From positions 310,001-374,000 of the forward strand of contig NZ_JAVHJU010000025.1 of NCBI RefSeq assembly GCF_031082405.1: a DNA stretch of 64,000 nucleotides, in the 5' to 3' direction. The translations under genes were made by a program, and so were the position numbers. The stretch is from Amycolatopsis sp. A133. Its GTDB lineage: Bacteria; Actinomycetota; Actinomycetes; Mycobacteriales; Pseudonocardiaceae. Shown piece after piece: positions 52,977 through 61,440 of the stretch. The notes beneath the pieces are model-generated. The model did no database searches. It had not been told where the DNA came from and saw only the letters and a program-made list of their open reading frames with translations. Each line of letters starts with the position of its first letter. The stretch's first letter is position 1.

Positions 52977-53440
52977 CCCGGTGGAACCAGGGCCGCGCCA
53001 CGATCGACGCGCTCATCGCGCGGGGCTCCCTCGAGCACGTGCCGGCCTCGCGGGAGGCGGCGGAGGCCGAGCTCGCCAGGGCCCGCACGCACGTCGCTTC
53101 GGCGCGGCAGCTGCTGGAGTCGGACCCGGAAGGCGCTTACACGCTGGCGTACGACGGGGCACGCCGTGCGTTGGCGGCCGTTCTGCAGAACCAGGGCCTG
53201 CGCGCGACCAGCCGCGGCGGCCACATCGCCGTCTACGAAGCGGTTCTCGCGCAGCTCGACCCGCCACTGGGGCCGCTTCTGCGGCCGTTCAACCGCATGC
53301 GGATGCGGCGCAACGAAGTCGCCTACCGCTCTTCCGAGGCGCCTTCGGTGACCGCCGACGACGTGACGGCCGATGTGGCGAAGGTCGAGGACCTGATCGG
53401 GGTCGCCGAGAAGGCGATCCCGAACATGCCCCGCTACTGA
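52973..53440 (+). CDS. HEPN-domain protein, SAV_6107-like
   Basis: 155-residue helical protein. The pattern YTLAYDGARRALAAVLQNQGL and the C-terminal RMRMRRNEVAYRS match HEPN proteins of the SAV_6107 type. The HEPN motif is Arg113-Asn114-x3-Tyr118, where many toxic HEPN RNases have R-x4-6-H; Tyr118 could be the residue nucleotidylated by the partner. It is translationally coupled to the MNT gene (ATGA). Probable toxin or RNase partner of a type VII-like module; not proven. Confidence 0.8.
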   Translation: MTRWNQGRATIDALIARGSLEHVPASREAAEAELARARTHVASARQLLESDPEGAYTLAYDGARRALAAVLQNQGLRATSRGGHIAVYEAVLAQLDPPLGPLLRPFNRMRMRRNEVAYRSSEAPSVTADDVTADVAKVEDLIGVAEKAIPNMPRY

Positions 53441-53443
53441 TCG

Positions 53444-53542
53444 TCAGCCGAGCAGGCCCAGCACCGCGATGGCGATGAGCACCACCGCGGGGACGAGGGT
53501 GTTGATCCAGGCGCGCTGAGCGGCGGAGAGGGTGCTGTTCAT
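53444..53542 (-). CDS. Micro-membrane protein, 32 residues
   Basis: ATG at 53542 to TGA at 53444. The protein begins MNSTLSAAQRAWIN and continues with one hydrophobic helix (about residues 14-32) that reaches the C-terminus. AGGGA sits about 7 nt upstream. Function unknown. The Shine-Dalgarno, the clean helix and a similar neighbour argue that it is real. Confidence 0.6.
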   Translation of the reverse strand: MNSTLSAAQRAWINTLVPAVVLIAIAVLGLLG

Positions 53543-53625
53543 GGGCGTTCCCTACGGGCGAACCGATGCTTCCGCTCCGAACAGCGCGCTGATCATGCCC
53601 GGCGTTAACCAGTGTGATCGAACTC

Positions 53626-53733
53626 TCAGCCGTCCAGGTGACGGCGGTGGCGGGCGGTGAACCAGAGCACGCCTCCGGCTGCCGCCACCATCGTCGCGAA
53701 CGCTGCCGTACCGACCACGATTGCCTGAGTCAT
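53626..53733 (-). CDS. Micro-membrane protein, 35 residues
   Basis: ATG at 53733 to TGA at 53626. It begins MTQAIVVGTAAFATMVAA, forms one membrane helix and ends in a basic tail (FTARHRRHLDG) that should stay in the cytoplasm. GGAGGGAGA lies at good distance from the ATG. Same strand and 83 bp upstream of the 32-residue gene; possibly one operon. Function unknown. Confidence 0.6.
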   Translation of the reverse strand: MTQAIVVGTAAFATMVAAAGGVLWFTARHRRHLDG

Positions 53734-53808
53734 CTCGTCTCCCTCCCGAAGGTTCCGGTAACCGAGAGACGCCGAACCCGGGCCGAGGTGCACTCAGCGT
53801 AGCCGAGA

Positions 53809-54093
53809 TCACACCGCGGCGAGCACCGCGTCGATCTGCGACGCCAGGTCGAAGTCCTTCTCCGTCAGGCCGCCCGCCGAATGCGTGCTGAGGCGGAACG
53901 TCAGCGTGCGCCAGCGGATGTCGATGTCCGGGTGGTGGTCGGCGGCTTCGGCGCGCTCCGCCACCCGGTTCACCACCTCGATCGCCTGCGGGAAGCTCGC
54001 CAGCTCCACCTCGCGGGAGATCTCTGCGCCGGAACGCGTCCAGCCGGCGCCCAGCCGTGCGTCGGCCTCGGAGTCGCTCAAGATTTCCGTCAT
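53809..54093 (-). CDS. 4a-hydroxytetrahydrobiopterin dehydratase
   Basis: 94-residue pterin-4a-carbinolamine dehydratase (PCD/DCoH). The active-site motif is EAADHHPDIDIRW with the paired histidines. It recycles the pterin cofactor of aromatic amino acid hydroxylases, but no such hydroxylase is in view, so another role is possible. GGAG precedes the ATG. It is divergent from the TPP-riboswitch operon. Confidence 0.9.
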   Translation of the reverse strand: MTEILSDSEADARLGAGWTRSGAEISREVELASFPQAIEVVNRVAERAEAADHHPDIDIRWRTLTFRLSTHSAGGLTEKDFDLASQIDAVLAAV

Positions 54094-54135
54094 GTCTCCA
54101 TGGTCGTCCGTCCTGGACTACGCTGCACGGTTGCC

Positions 54136-54215
54136 ACGGGAGTCCGGTGAGCCGGGCTGAGAGGCGGGTCACCCGCGACCGTTCGCACCTGACCGGATCA
54201 TGCCGGCGAGGGGAG
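54136..54215 (+). promoter_or_regulatory. TPP riboswitch (THI element)
   Basis: The conserved elements CTGAGAGG (54157-54164) and the block beginning ACCTGACCGGATCATGCCGG (54187-54206) with the following GCGAGGGGA are all present in the right order and spacing. It precedes the thiamine transporter and would switch it off when thiamine pyrophosphate binds. A ggaggg/ccctcc hairpin (about 54211-54226) just after the aptamer may be the expression platform, before the AGGAGGG site at 54244-54250. Confidence 0.93.
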
Positions 54216-54253
54216 GGCTTTCCCTCCTCGTCCGGCGAAGTGCAGGAGGGTAG

Positions 54254-55303
54254 ATGAAACGCAGGGCTGTTCGCGCCGCGACGGCCATCGCCGCCGTCAG
54301 TGCCGTCGCCACGGCGTGCTCGCTGTCGGACGGGGCCGGTGACACGCAGCAGACGCCCACCGTCACCCTCGTGACGCACAGCTCCTTCCTGGCGCCGCAG
54401 GAGGTGCTCGACGCCTTCCAGAAGCAGTCGGGCATCAAGATCTCCGTGCTCACGCAGGGCGACGCCGGATCGCTGACCAACAAGCTGGTGCTGACCAAGG
54501 CCAACCCGATCGGCGATGTCGCGTACGGCGTCGACTCCACCTTCGCCTCGCGCGCGCTCAGCGAGGGCGTCTTCGAGCCGTACACGAGCCCGGAGGCCGA
54601 CCGCGGGCCGCAGCGCTACGCCGTCGACCCCGAGCACCGGCTGTCCGCGGTCGACGTCGGCGACGTCTGCGTCAACGTCGACACGAACTACTTCACCGCC
54701 AAGGGGATCCCGGCGCCGTCGAGCTACGACGACCTGGCCGACCCGAAGTACAAGGACCTGCTGGTCGCCGAGGACCCGGCGACGGCGTCGCCCGGCCTGG
54801 CGTTCCTCCTCGGCACCATCGCCAAGTACGGCGAGGCGGGCTGGAAGGACTACTGGACGAAGCTGAAGGCCAACGGCGTCAAGGTGGTCAGCGGCTGGGA
54901 AGAGGCCTACACCAAGCAGTTCTCGGGCTCGTCCGGCAAGGGGCCGCGGCCGATCGTCGTCTCGTACGCGTCTTCGCCGGCCGCCGAAATCGGGGACGAC
55001 GGGAAGCCGCGGACCAAGGCGCTGCTCGACACCTGCTACCGGCAGGTCGAGTACGCCGGCGTGCTGGCGAACGGCAAGCAGGTCGAGAACGCCCGCAAGG
55101 TCGTCGACTTCCTGCTCTCCCAGCAGTTCCAGGCCACCGTCGCCGCCAACATGTACGTCTACCCGGCGCGCCAGGGCGTCGACCTGCCCGCGGGCTGGGC
55201 GCAGGTCGCACCGCTGCCGCAGAAGCCGCAGACGCTGCCCGCGGACCAGGTGCAGGCCGGACGCGAGAAGTGGATCGGCGAATGGCGCACGCTCCTGCAG
55301 TGA
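54254..55303 (+). CDS. thiB: Thiamine ABC transporter substrate-binding lipoprotein
   Basis: 349-residue extracellular binding protein for thiamine or its phosphates. The signal peptide ends in the lipobox VATAC, so it is a lipoprotein. The motifs VTLVTHSSFLAPQEVLDAF and SVDVGDVCVNVDTNYF match ThiB/TbpA. It heads the operon behind the TPP riboswitch. The start is set by AGGAGGG. Its stop overlaps the permease start (GTGA). Confidence 0.92.
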   Translation: MKRRAVRAATAIAAVSAVATACSLSDGAGDTQQTPTVTLVTHSSFLAPQEVLDAFQKQSGIKISVLTQGDAGSLTNKLVLTKANPIGDVAYGVDSTFASRALSEGVFEPYTSPEADRGPQRYAVDPEHRLSAVDVGDVCVNVDTNYFTAKGIPAPSSYDDLADPKYKDLLVAEDPATASPGLAFLLGTIAKYGEAGWKDYWTKLKANGVKVVSGWEEAYTKQFSGSSGKGPRPIVVSYASSPAAEIGDDGKPRTKALLDTCYRQVEYAGVLANGKQVENARKVVDFLLSQQFQATVAANMYVYPARQGVDLPAGWAQVAPLPQKPQTLPADQVQAGREKWIGEWRTLLQ

Positions 55304-56937
55304 CGGCGCCCCCGCGGAGCCCCCGAAAAGCCACCGCCCCGCCCCGGACCGCGCGCGGGCTCGGCCTGGCGCTGCTGGGCGTGGCTCCCATCGGGTTCCT
55401 GGTGGTGTTCTTCGCCTGGCCGGTGCTGGCGATCGTCGGCCGCGGGTTCGCCGCGGGCGGCCTCGACGTCGTGCTCGGCGACGTGCGGACCTGGCAGCTG
55501 GCCGGGTTCACCGTCGCGAGCGCGGCCGCCTCGACGGTGGTCGCGGTGCTGGCCGGCCTGCCGGTGGCGTTCCTGCTGGCGCGGGTGCGGCTGCCCGGCG
55601 TCGGCCTCGCGCGGACGCTGGTGCTCGTGCCGTTCGTGCTGCCGACCGTGGTGGTCGGGCTGGCGTTCCGCGCGCTGTGGCCGGACGGCGGTGTGCTGCC
55701 GATCGTGCTGGCCAACGCCTTCTTCAACGTCGCCGTCGTCGCGCGGACCGTCGCCGGGCTGTGGGCGCGGCTGGATTCGCGGACGACCGACGCCGCCCGC
55801 GCGCTGGGCGCGTCGCCGTGGCGGGCCTTCCGGTCGGTGACGCTGCCCGCGCTGGCGCCGGCGATCGCGTCCGCCGCGGCCGTGGTGTTCCTGTTCTGCG
55901 CCACCAGTTTCGGCGTTGTGCTGATCCTCGGCGGCGCCCGCTACCGGACCCTGGAAACCGAGATCTACCTGCGCACGGTCGACCTCCTCGACCTCTCGGG
56001 GGCCGCGGCGCTTTCGCTGATCCAGTTCACGGCCGTGGTCGCCGCGCTGGTCCTCGGCGGGCTGGCGCGGCGGCGCAAGGAGAGCGCGCGCCTCGGCGCG
56101 GTCCGGACGCGACGTCCGCGCGGCGGCGAGTGGTGGGTCGTCGGCGCCGCGGGTGCCGTGCTGGCCCTGCTGCTGACGCCGATCCTCGCGCTGCTCACGG
56201 AGTCACTGTCCACTGAGGACGGCTGGAGCCTCGCCGGGTACCGGGCCCTCACGAGCACCGGCGAGAAGGGCGCGCTGCAGGTGTCCGGCTGGGACGCCGC
56301 GCTGAACTCGCTGAAGGTGGCCATCGACGCGACGCTGCTGGCGCTGGTCGTCGGTGTGCTCGCGGCCGTGGTGCTGGTGGCGCTGCGCCGGTCGCCGGCA
56401 AAAGCCGCGCGCGGGCTGGGCGAGACGATGGACGCCGTCCTGATGCTGCCGCTCGGGGTGTCCGCGGTGACCGTCGGGTTCGGCTACCTGGTGACGCTCG
56501 ACGCGCTGCCGGGTGACCTGCGGACGTCGCCGTACCTGGTGCCGCTGGCCCAGGCGCTGGTCATCATCCCGCTGATCGTGCGGATGGTCCTGCCGGTGCT
56601 GCGCTCGGTCGACGTGCGGCTGCGGCAGGCCGCGTCGACGCTCGGGGCGAGCCCGCTGCGGGTGTGGCGGGAGATCGACCTGCCGCTGACGCTGCGGCCG
56701 CTGGTCGCGGCCGCGGGGTTCGGTTTCGTCGTCGCCCTCGGCGAGTTCGGCGCGACCAGCTTCCTCGCCCGGCCGGCGGCGCCGACGCTGCCGGTCGCGG
56801 TCGCGACGCTGATGGCGCGCCCGGGCGAGCTGAACAACCAGATGGCGTACGCGGCGTGCGCGTTGCTGATGCTCGTGACGGTGCTGGCGGTCGCGCTGAT
56901 CGACCGGCTCGGGCGCGGCCGGGTGGGAGAGTTCTGA
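55300..56937 (+). CDS. thiP: Thiamine ABC transporter permease, two-domain
   Basis: 545-residue membrane protein with two fused permease domains, each with about six helices and its own EAA-type loop: ARALGASPWRAFRSVTLP in the first and ASTLGASPLRVWREIDLP in the second. This ThiP architecture needs only one ATPase partner gene. The GTG at 55300 overlaps the ThiB stop; an ATG at 55282 is the alternative. Confidence 0.92.
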   Translation: MTAPPRSPRKATAPPRTARGLGLALLGVAPIGFLVVFFAWPVLAIVGRGFAAGGLDVVLGDVRTWQLAGFTVASAAASTVVAVLAGLPVAFLLARVRLPGVGLARTLVLVPFVLPTVVVGLAFRALWPDGGVLPIVLANAFFNVAVVARTVAGLWARLDSRTTDAARALGASPWRAFRSVTLPALAPAIASAAAVVFLFCATSFGVVLILGGARYRTLETEIYLRTVDLLDLSGAAALSLIQFTAVVAALVLGGLARRRKESARLGAVRTRRPRGGEWWVVGAAGAVLALLLTPILALLTESLSTEDGWSLAGYRALTSTGEKGALQVSGWDAALNSLKVAIDATLLALVVGVLAAVVLVALRRSPAKAARGLGETMDAVLMLPLGVSAVTVGFGYLVTLDALPGDLRTSPYLVPLAQALVIIPLIVRMVLPVLRSVDVRLRQAASTLGASPLRVWREIDLPLTLRPLVAAAGFGFVVALGEFGATSFLARPAAPTLPVAVATLMARPGELNNQMAYAACALLMLVTVLAVALIDRLGRGRVGEF

Positions 56938-57950
56938 TGGCGTTGTCGGTGCGGGACCTGACGGTCCACTACGGATCATTCGCGGCGGTGCGCGACGCCC
57001 GGCTGGACATCGCCGACGGCGAGGTGCTGGCCCTGCTCGGCCCGTCGGGCTCGGGCAAGTCGACGCTGCTGCGCGCGATCACCGGGCTGGAGCCGTCGGC
57101 GCGCGGCGCGGTGAGCTGGGACGGCGAGGACCTCGGTCCGGTCCCGGTGCACCGGCGCGGTTTCGGCCTGGTCTTCCAGGACGGCCAGCTGTTCGCCCAC
57201 CGCGACGTCGCCGCGAACATCGCGTTCGGCCTGCGGATGCACGGGGTGCCCCGCGCGCAGTGGGCGCCGCGCGTCGCCGAGCTGCTGGAACTGGTCGGCC
57301 TTTCCGGCTTCGAGAAGCGGCGGGTGACGGAGTTGTCCGGCGGTCAGGCGCAACGGGTGGCGCTGGCCCGTGCGCTGGCGCCGAAACCGCGGTTGCTGCT
57401 GCTCGACGAGCCGCTGTCCGGTTTGGACGCCGGGTTGCGCGAACAGCTGGCGATCGACCTGGCGGAGTTGTTGCGGCGCAGCAAGATCACCGCCCTGCTG
57501 GTGACGCACGACCAGGAGGAGGCGTTCACGCTGGCCGACCGGGTCGCGGTGCTCGACGCGGGCGAGGTGCGCCAGGAGGGTGCGGTCCGCAGGGTGTGGC
57601 GCAACCCGGCGGACGAGGGCGTGGCCCGGTTCCTCGGGGTGACGACCTTCGTCGACGGCGTGGCGGCGGGTGGGCACGTGCGCACGGACCTGGGGGAGCT
57701 GGCCCTCCCGGACGTCGGCGACGGCCCGGTGCGGCTCGGCCTGCGCCCGCACGCGCTGAAGGTGTCGGCCGAAGGAGTGCCCGGCGAAGTCGTCGCGGCG
57801 GTCCACCGGCGCGAACACGTGCGGCTCGTGGTGAACCTCGCCGAGTCCACTGTGGACGCCGTCGCGCGCGCGGCGTCGGACCTGCGCGCCGGCGACGCGG
57901 TGCACCTCACGCTGGATCCCGACGGCGTGGCGGTGGTCGGGTCGTCGTGA
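56937..57950 (+). CDS. thiQ: Thiamine ABC transporter ATPase
   Basis: 337-residue ATPase. Walker A GPSGSGKST is at 35-43, the signature is LSGGQAQRVALARAL, and Walker B is LLLLDEPLSGLD. A C-terminal TOBE-like domain (about 230-337) is longer than in E. coli ThiQ, which suggests regulatory binding. It starts on the last base of the thiP stop (TGATG). Its TGA lies inside the third 42-bp palindrome. Confidence 0.92.
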   Translation: MALSVRDLTVHYGSFAAVRDARLDIADGEVLALLGPSGSGKSTLLRAITGLEPSARGAVSWDGEDLGPVPVHRRGFGLVFQDGQLFAHRDVAANIAFGLRMHGVPRAQWAPRVAELLELVGLSGFEKRRVTELSGGQAQRVALARALAPKPRLLLLDEPLSGLDAGLREQLAIDLAELLRRSKITALLVTHDQEEAFTLADRVAVLDAGEVRQEGAVRRVWRNPADEGVARFLGVTTFVDGVAAGGHVRTDLGELALPDVGDGPVRLGLRPHALKVSAEGVPGEVVAAVHRREHVRLVVNLAESTVDAVARAASDLRAGDAVHLTLDPDGVAVVGSS

Positions 57951-57987
57951 GTGGTAAGGCGGGTTCTAACCCGCCTTACCACTCACG
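57946..57987. repeat. 42-bp palindromic element, copy 3
   Basis: Same arms as copy 2, with centre ct in place of ag, so it is the inverted orientation. It contains the thiQ stop codon (57948-57950) and lies between the convergent thiQ and histidine kinase genes, 19 nt from the kinase stop. Confidence 0.92.
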
Positions 57988-58006
57988 ACAAGCCGCGGCA
58001 GACTGC

Positions 58007-59131
58007 TCAGCGGACCGGGAGGTGGACCGTCACGCCGAGACCGCCGCCCACGATCGGTTCGGCCGTGACGCTCCCGCCGTGGGCCTGGACCGCCGCGCGG
58101 ACGATCGAGAGGCCCAGACCCGCGCCCGAGCGGGCCGTGCGGGCCACCCCGGCCCGGCGGAACGGCTCGAACAGCTCCGGCACCGCCGCCGGGTCGACCA
58201 GGCCACCCGAGGAGCGGACGCGCAGCATCGACCACCGCGGACCGGGCTGCGTCACGACCTCCAGCCAGCCGCCGTCGACGTTGTGGCGGACCGCGTTCTC
58301 CAGCAGGTTGCCCGCGATCCGCTCCAGCAGCGCCGGGTCGCCGAACGCCGGCGCCGGCGGCGTCGTGAACGACGCCCGGATGCCGCGTTGCCCGGCTTCG
58401 CGGTCGACCGCGCGCCACGCCCGGTCGACGACCACCGCGAGGTCCACCGGCTCGTGCACGCCGAGGCCGGCGCCGTCGGTGCGGGCCAGCAGCAGCAGGG
58501 AGTTGACCAGCTGCCCGGCCCGCTCGGTCGCGTCGCGGACCACGCCGCCCATCCGGCGCAGCTCGGCTTCGTCGGCGTCGTCGTCGGCGAGGGTGACGTC
58601 GAGTTCCGTGCGGATCACCGACAACGGCGTCCGCAGCTCGTGGCTGGCGTTGGCGACGAAGTGGCGTTGCGCGTCGAACGCGGCCTGGAGCCGGTCGAGC
58701 ATGTCGTCGAACGTGCTCGCCAGCTCGGCCAGCTCGTCGCGGGAGCGGAGCTCGCCGATCCGCTCCCCCAGCGACTCGACCGACAGCCGCCGCGCGGTCC
58801 CGGTGATCTCGCGCAGCGGGAGCAGCACGCGGGAGGTGAACGTCCAGGCGAGGATCGCCGCGGCCGCCACCACCAGCAGGAACGCCAGCGACCCGAACAG
58901 CAGCATCCGGTCGCGGGCGTGCACGCGCAGGTGCTCGGCGAGCGTCGAGGCGTCGACCTCGACGCCGTCGACGACGACCGTGCTGCCCGGCGGCATCTGC
59001 GGGACGGCGTCGAGCGAGTCCCGCACCAGCGTCCAGGCCAGCCAGAGCAGCAGCAGGCTGACCGCGGCGACCAGCACGGTCGCCAGGAGGGTGATCCGGG
59101 CGCGGAGCGTGCGGGTGCCCGGCAGGTTCAC
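58007..59131 (-). CDS. Sensor histidine kinase
   Basis: 374-residue membrane kinase. Helices at about 13-36 and 76-97 bracket a small 40-residue external loop, followed by HAMP (98-150), the phospho-acceptor His164 (NASHELRTPL) and an ATPase domain with NLLENAVRHN and GAGLGLSIV. The G1 position reads RSSGGLV without the usual Asp, a variant common in this subgroup. The GTG overlaps the response regulator stop (GTGA). Signal unknown; the short loop suggests a membrane or small-ligand stimulus. Confidence 0.9.
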   Translation of the reverse strand: MNLPGTRTLRARITLLATVLVAAVSLLLLWLAWTLVRDSLDAVPQMPPGSTVVVDGVEVDASTLAEHLRVHARDRMLLFGSLAFLLVVAAAAILAWTFTSRVLLPLREITGTARRLSVESLGERIGELRSRDELAELASTFDDMLDRLQAAFDAQRHFVANASHELRTPLSVIRTELDVTLADDDADEAELRRMGGVVRDATERAGQLVNSLLLLARTDGAGLGVHEPVDLAVVVDRAWRAVDREAGQRGIRASFTTPPAPAFGDPALLERIAGNLLENAVRHNVDGGWLEVVTQPGPRWSMLRVRSSGGLVDPAAVPELFEPFRRAGVARTARSGAGLGLSIVRAAVQAHGGSVTAEPIVGGGLGVTVHLPVR

Positions 59132-59805
59132 GCGCGCGGCGCGCCGGGCTCCGGCACCCGGTACCCGGAGCCGACGACGGTCTCGATGATCCCCGGTTCG
59201 CCGAGCTTCTTGCGCAGCGTCATCACGGTGACCCGGACGGTCGTGGTGAACGGGTCGGCGTTCTCGTCCCAGACGCGTTCGAGGAGTTCCTCGCTGCTGA
59301 CGACCGAGCCGGCGGCCTGCAGCAGCACCTCGAGGACGCCGAACTCCTTGCGGGTCAGCTCGACCGGCCCGCTCGCCCGGCGGACGGTCCGCTTGGCCGG
59401 GTCCAGCTCGACGTCACCGGCGGTGAGCAGCGGCGGCGCGGCCGGCGTGGCCCGCCGGCCCAGCGCCCGCACCCGCGCGACCAGCTCCGGGAAGGCGAAC
59501 GGCTTCGCGAGGTAGTCGTCGGCGCCGAGGGAAAGCCCCTCGACGCGATCGGAGACCGAGCTGCTCGCGGTGAGCATCAGCACCCGCGTCAGCTCCCCGG
59601 AGGCGACGATCTCCCGGCACAGCTCGTCCCCGGACATCCCGGGCAGATCCCGGTCCAGCAGCACGACGTCGTACCGCGTGACGGCGGCCTTCTCGTGCCC
59701 GTCGTCCCCGGTGAGCGCGACGTCCACCGCCATCCCCTCGCGGCGCAGCCCGCGGGCGATCGCGTCGGCCAGGGGTTCTTCGTCCTCGACTACCAAAACT
59801 CGCAC
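59128..59805 (-). CDS. OmpR-family response regulator
   Basis: 225-residue DNA-binding response regulator. The receiver domain has Asp8-type acidic residues (VVEDEE), phospho-acceptor Asp51 (LLDRDLPG) and Lys101 (YLAKPF). The C-terminal winged helix contains LTRKEFGVLEVLL and VRVTVMTLRKKLGEP. It partners the kinase encoded just downstream. The GTG at 59805 is fixed by the receiver-domain start. The PucR gene ends 35 nt upstream on the same strand. Confidence 0.92.
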   Translation of the reverse strand: MRVLVVEDEEPLADAIARGLRREGMAVDVALTGDDGHEKAAVTRYDVVLLDRDLPGMSGDELCREIVASGELTRVLMLTASSSVSDRVEGLSLGADDYLAKPFAFPELVARVRALGRRATPAAPPLLTAGDVELDPAKRTVRRASGPVELTRKEFGVLEVLLQAAGSVVSSEELLERVWDENADPFTTTVRVTVMTLRKKLGEPGIIETVVGSGYRVPEPGAPRA

Positions 59806-59840
59806 GAACCCACAATTCCATATTTTCCTGAGAGGGCCCT

Positions 59841-61343
59841 TTAAGGACCCTGTGCCATCCAGCGCAGCGCGAACCACAGCCGCATCCGGGCCTCCGGATC
59901 CGCCAGATCGACGCCCAGGACCCGCTCCACCTGGGCGATCCGGTGCCGGACGCTGTTGCGGTGCACGCCCAGTTCCGCCGCCGTCGGCTCCCAGCCGCCG
60001 TGGTGGGCCAGCCACGTCCGCAACGTCCGCACCAGCTGCCGGTCCTGGGCCCGGTCCAGCGCCACCAGCGGTTCCAAGGTCTTCTCGGCGAAGCCTCGGG
60101 AGACGCCCGGGTCCAGGAGCGCGTCGAAGTCCAGCGGCTCGCTTCCCGCGATGACCGGGCGGCCGAGCGCGGACGCCCGCGCAAGAAGCAGCTCCACCTC
60201 GGCCGACGCGGCAGCCGCGCGGGCAGCGGGCACCGGCGATCCCGCCGCCGCGAGCCAGCCGGACGCACGCAGGTCCTCCAGGACCGGCCGCGAAACCGAT
60301 CCGGCGACGGCCACGAACGAAGGGCCCGGGAGCACCGAAACCAGCGGCGTGTCCAGCCGCGCCCGCAGCCAGTCCGGGCGCTGGGCGACCTCGTCCGGCC
60401 CCCGCCGGTGGGCCGTCCCGGCGACCAGCCGGACGACCTCCGACCCCAGCAGCGACCGGGCCGCGTCCCCGGGGGACGTCCGGCCGAGCAGCAGGCCGGT
60501 GGCCGCCGCGCCCAGCTCGGCCGCGTCCGAGCCCGCGCGGCCGACCAGGCCGAGCAGGGCCGCGCCGACGGCGAGGATCGCGCGGTCGGCGCCGTCGAGC
60601 CGCCGGGACCGGCCGACGACCACCAGGTGCGACGCGGTGGCCTGCGGGTACACCGGCTGGACGACGACGAACCCGCCGTCGAGCTCGGTGGTCGCGCTCC
60701 GGATGCCGCTGCCCGCCCGCACGGTCGCCATCAGCTCCCGCACCTGGAGCGGCAGCGGCGTGGGCGCGTCGTGCGCCGAAGCCAGCACGTCCCCGGCGCC
60801 GACCAGGGCGACCCAGGAGCGCAGCACCGCCGCCAGCGAGGACGTCAGCTCGCCGAGCCCGCCACCCGCCGCGCGCGTGAGCGTCTCGCGCGCCGCCGTG
60901 ATCCGCCGCTGTTCCCGCTGCCCCGCCTCGGTCAGCGCGACCGAGACCGCCCGGTTGACCGCCAGGAACGGGGTGCGCGACGGCACCACCAGCAGCGGCA
61001 GCCCGCGCCGCACGCACGCCCGGCGCAGGGGCTCCGGCAGGGTCTCGTGCACCGTCGGGGTGAGGCCGAACCCCAGCGCCGTCACGCCGGCGTCGCGCAG
61101 CCCGCGCACGTACCGGTCGATCCGCTCCGGCAGGTTGACGCCCGCGGTGAGGATCAGCTCGCCGCCCACCAGGTAGGGCGCGGGGTCCTGCAGCTCGCTC
61201 ACGTGGGCCCAGCGCACGGGGCGGTCCAGCGCGCCCGGCGGCAGCGTCTCGGGGACGACCTCGAGCGCGAGCTCCCGGTTGCCGACCACGTCCCGTAACG
61301 GGACATTCACCTCCGTGGACAGCGGATCCGTGGTCGAGGTCAT
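59841..61343 (-). CDS. PucR-family transcriptional regulator
   Basis: 500-residue regulator. The N-terminal PucR-like domain (about 10-130, with PYLVGGELILTAGVNLPE) is followed by a central region and the C-terminal HTH_30 (LGVHRNSVRHRIAQVERVLG). PucR proteins activate catabolic genes in response to nitrogen compounds. It is divergent from the symporter/ureohydrolase operon, its likely target. AGGGA precedes the ATG at 61343; a TTG five codons upstream is less likely. Confidence 0.88.
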   Translation of the reverse strand: MTSTTDPLSTEVNVPLRDVVGNRELALEVVPETLPPGALDRPVRWAHVSELQDPAPYLVGGELILTAGVNLPERIDRYVRGLRDAGVTALGFGLTPTVHETLPEPLRRACVRRGLPLLVVPSRTPFLAVNRAVSVALTEAGQREQRRITAARETLTRAAGGGLGELTSSLAAVLRSWVALVGAGDVLASAHDAPTPLPLQVRELMATVRAGSGIRSATTELDGGFVVVQPVYPQATASHLVVVGRSRRLDGADRAILAVGAALLGLVGRAGSDAAELGAAATGLLLGRTSPGDAARSLLGSEVVRLVAGTAHRRGPDEVAQRPDWLRARLDTPLVSVLPGPSFVAVAGSVSRPVLEDLRASGWLAAAGSPVPAARAAAASAEVELLLARASALGRPVIAGSEPLDFDALLDPGVSRGFAEKTLEPLVALDRAQDRQLVRTLRTWLAHHGGWEPTAAELGVHRNSVRHRIAQVERVLGVDLADPEARMRLWFALRWMAQGP

Positions 61344-61440
61344 TTCATCCCTGCCCAAGTCGATTTAGGGACAGATCATCCCATGCCAGAAGGGTGGCGG
61401 GCGAATCTACGGTGGCCCGAAACGACGTGAGGAGGACACC

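Noticed and set aside
53614..53802. Plus-strand 62-codon frame opposite the micro-membrane gene
   Set aside because: No Shine-Dalgarno and no plausible protein features; the minus-strand 35-codon gene has both.
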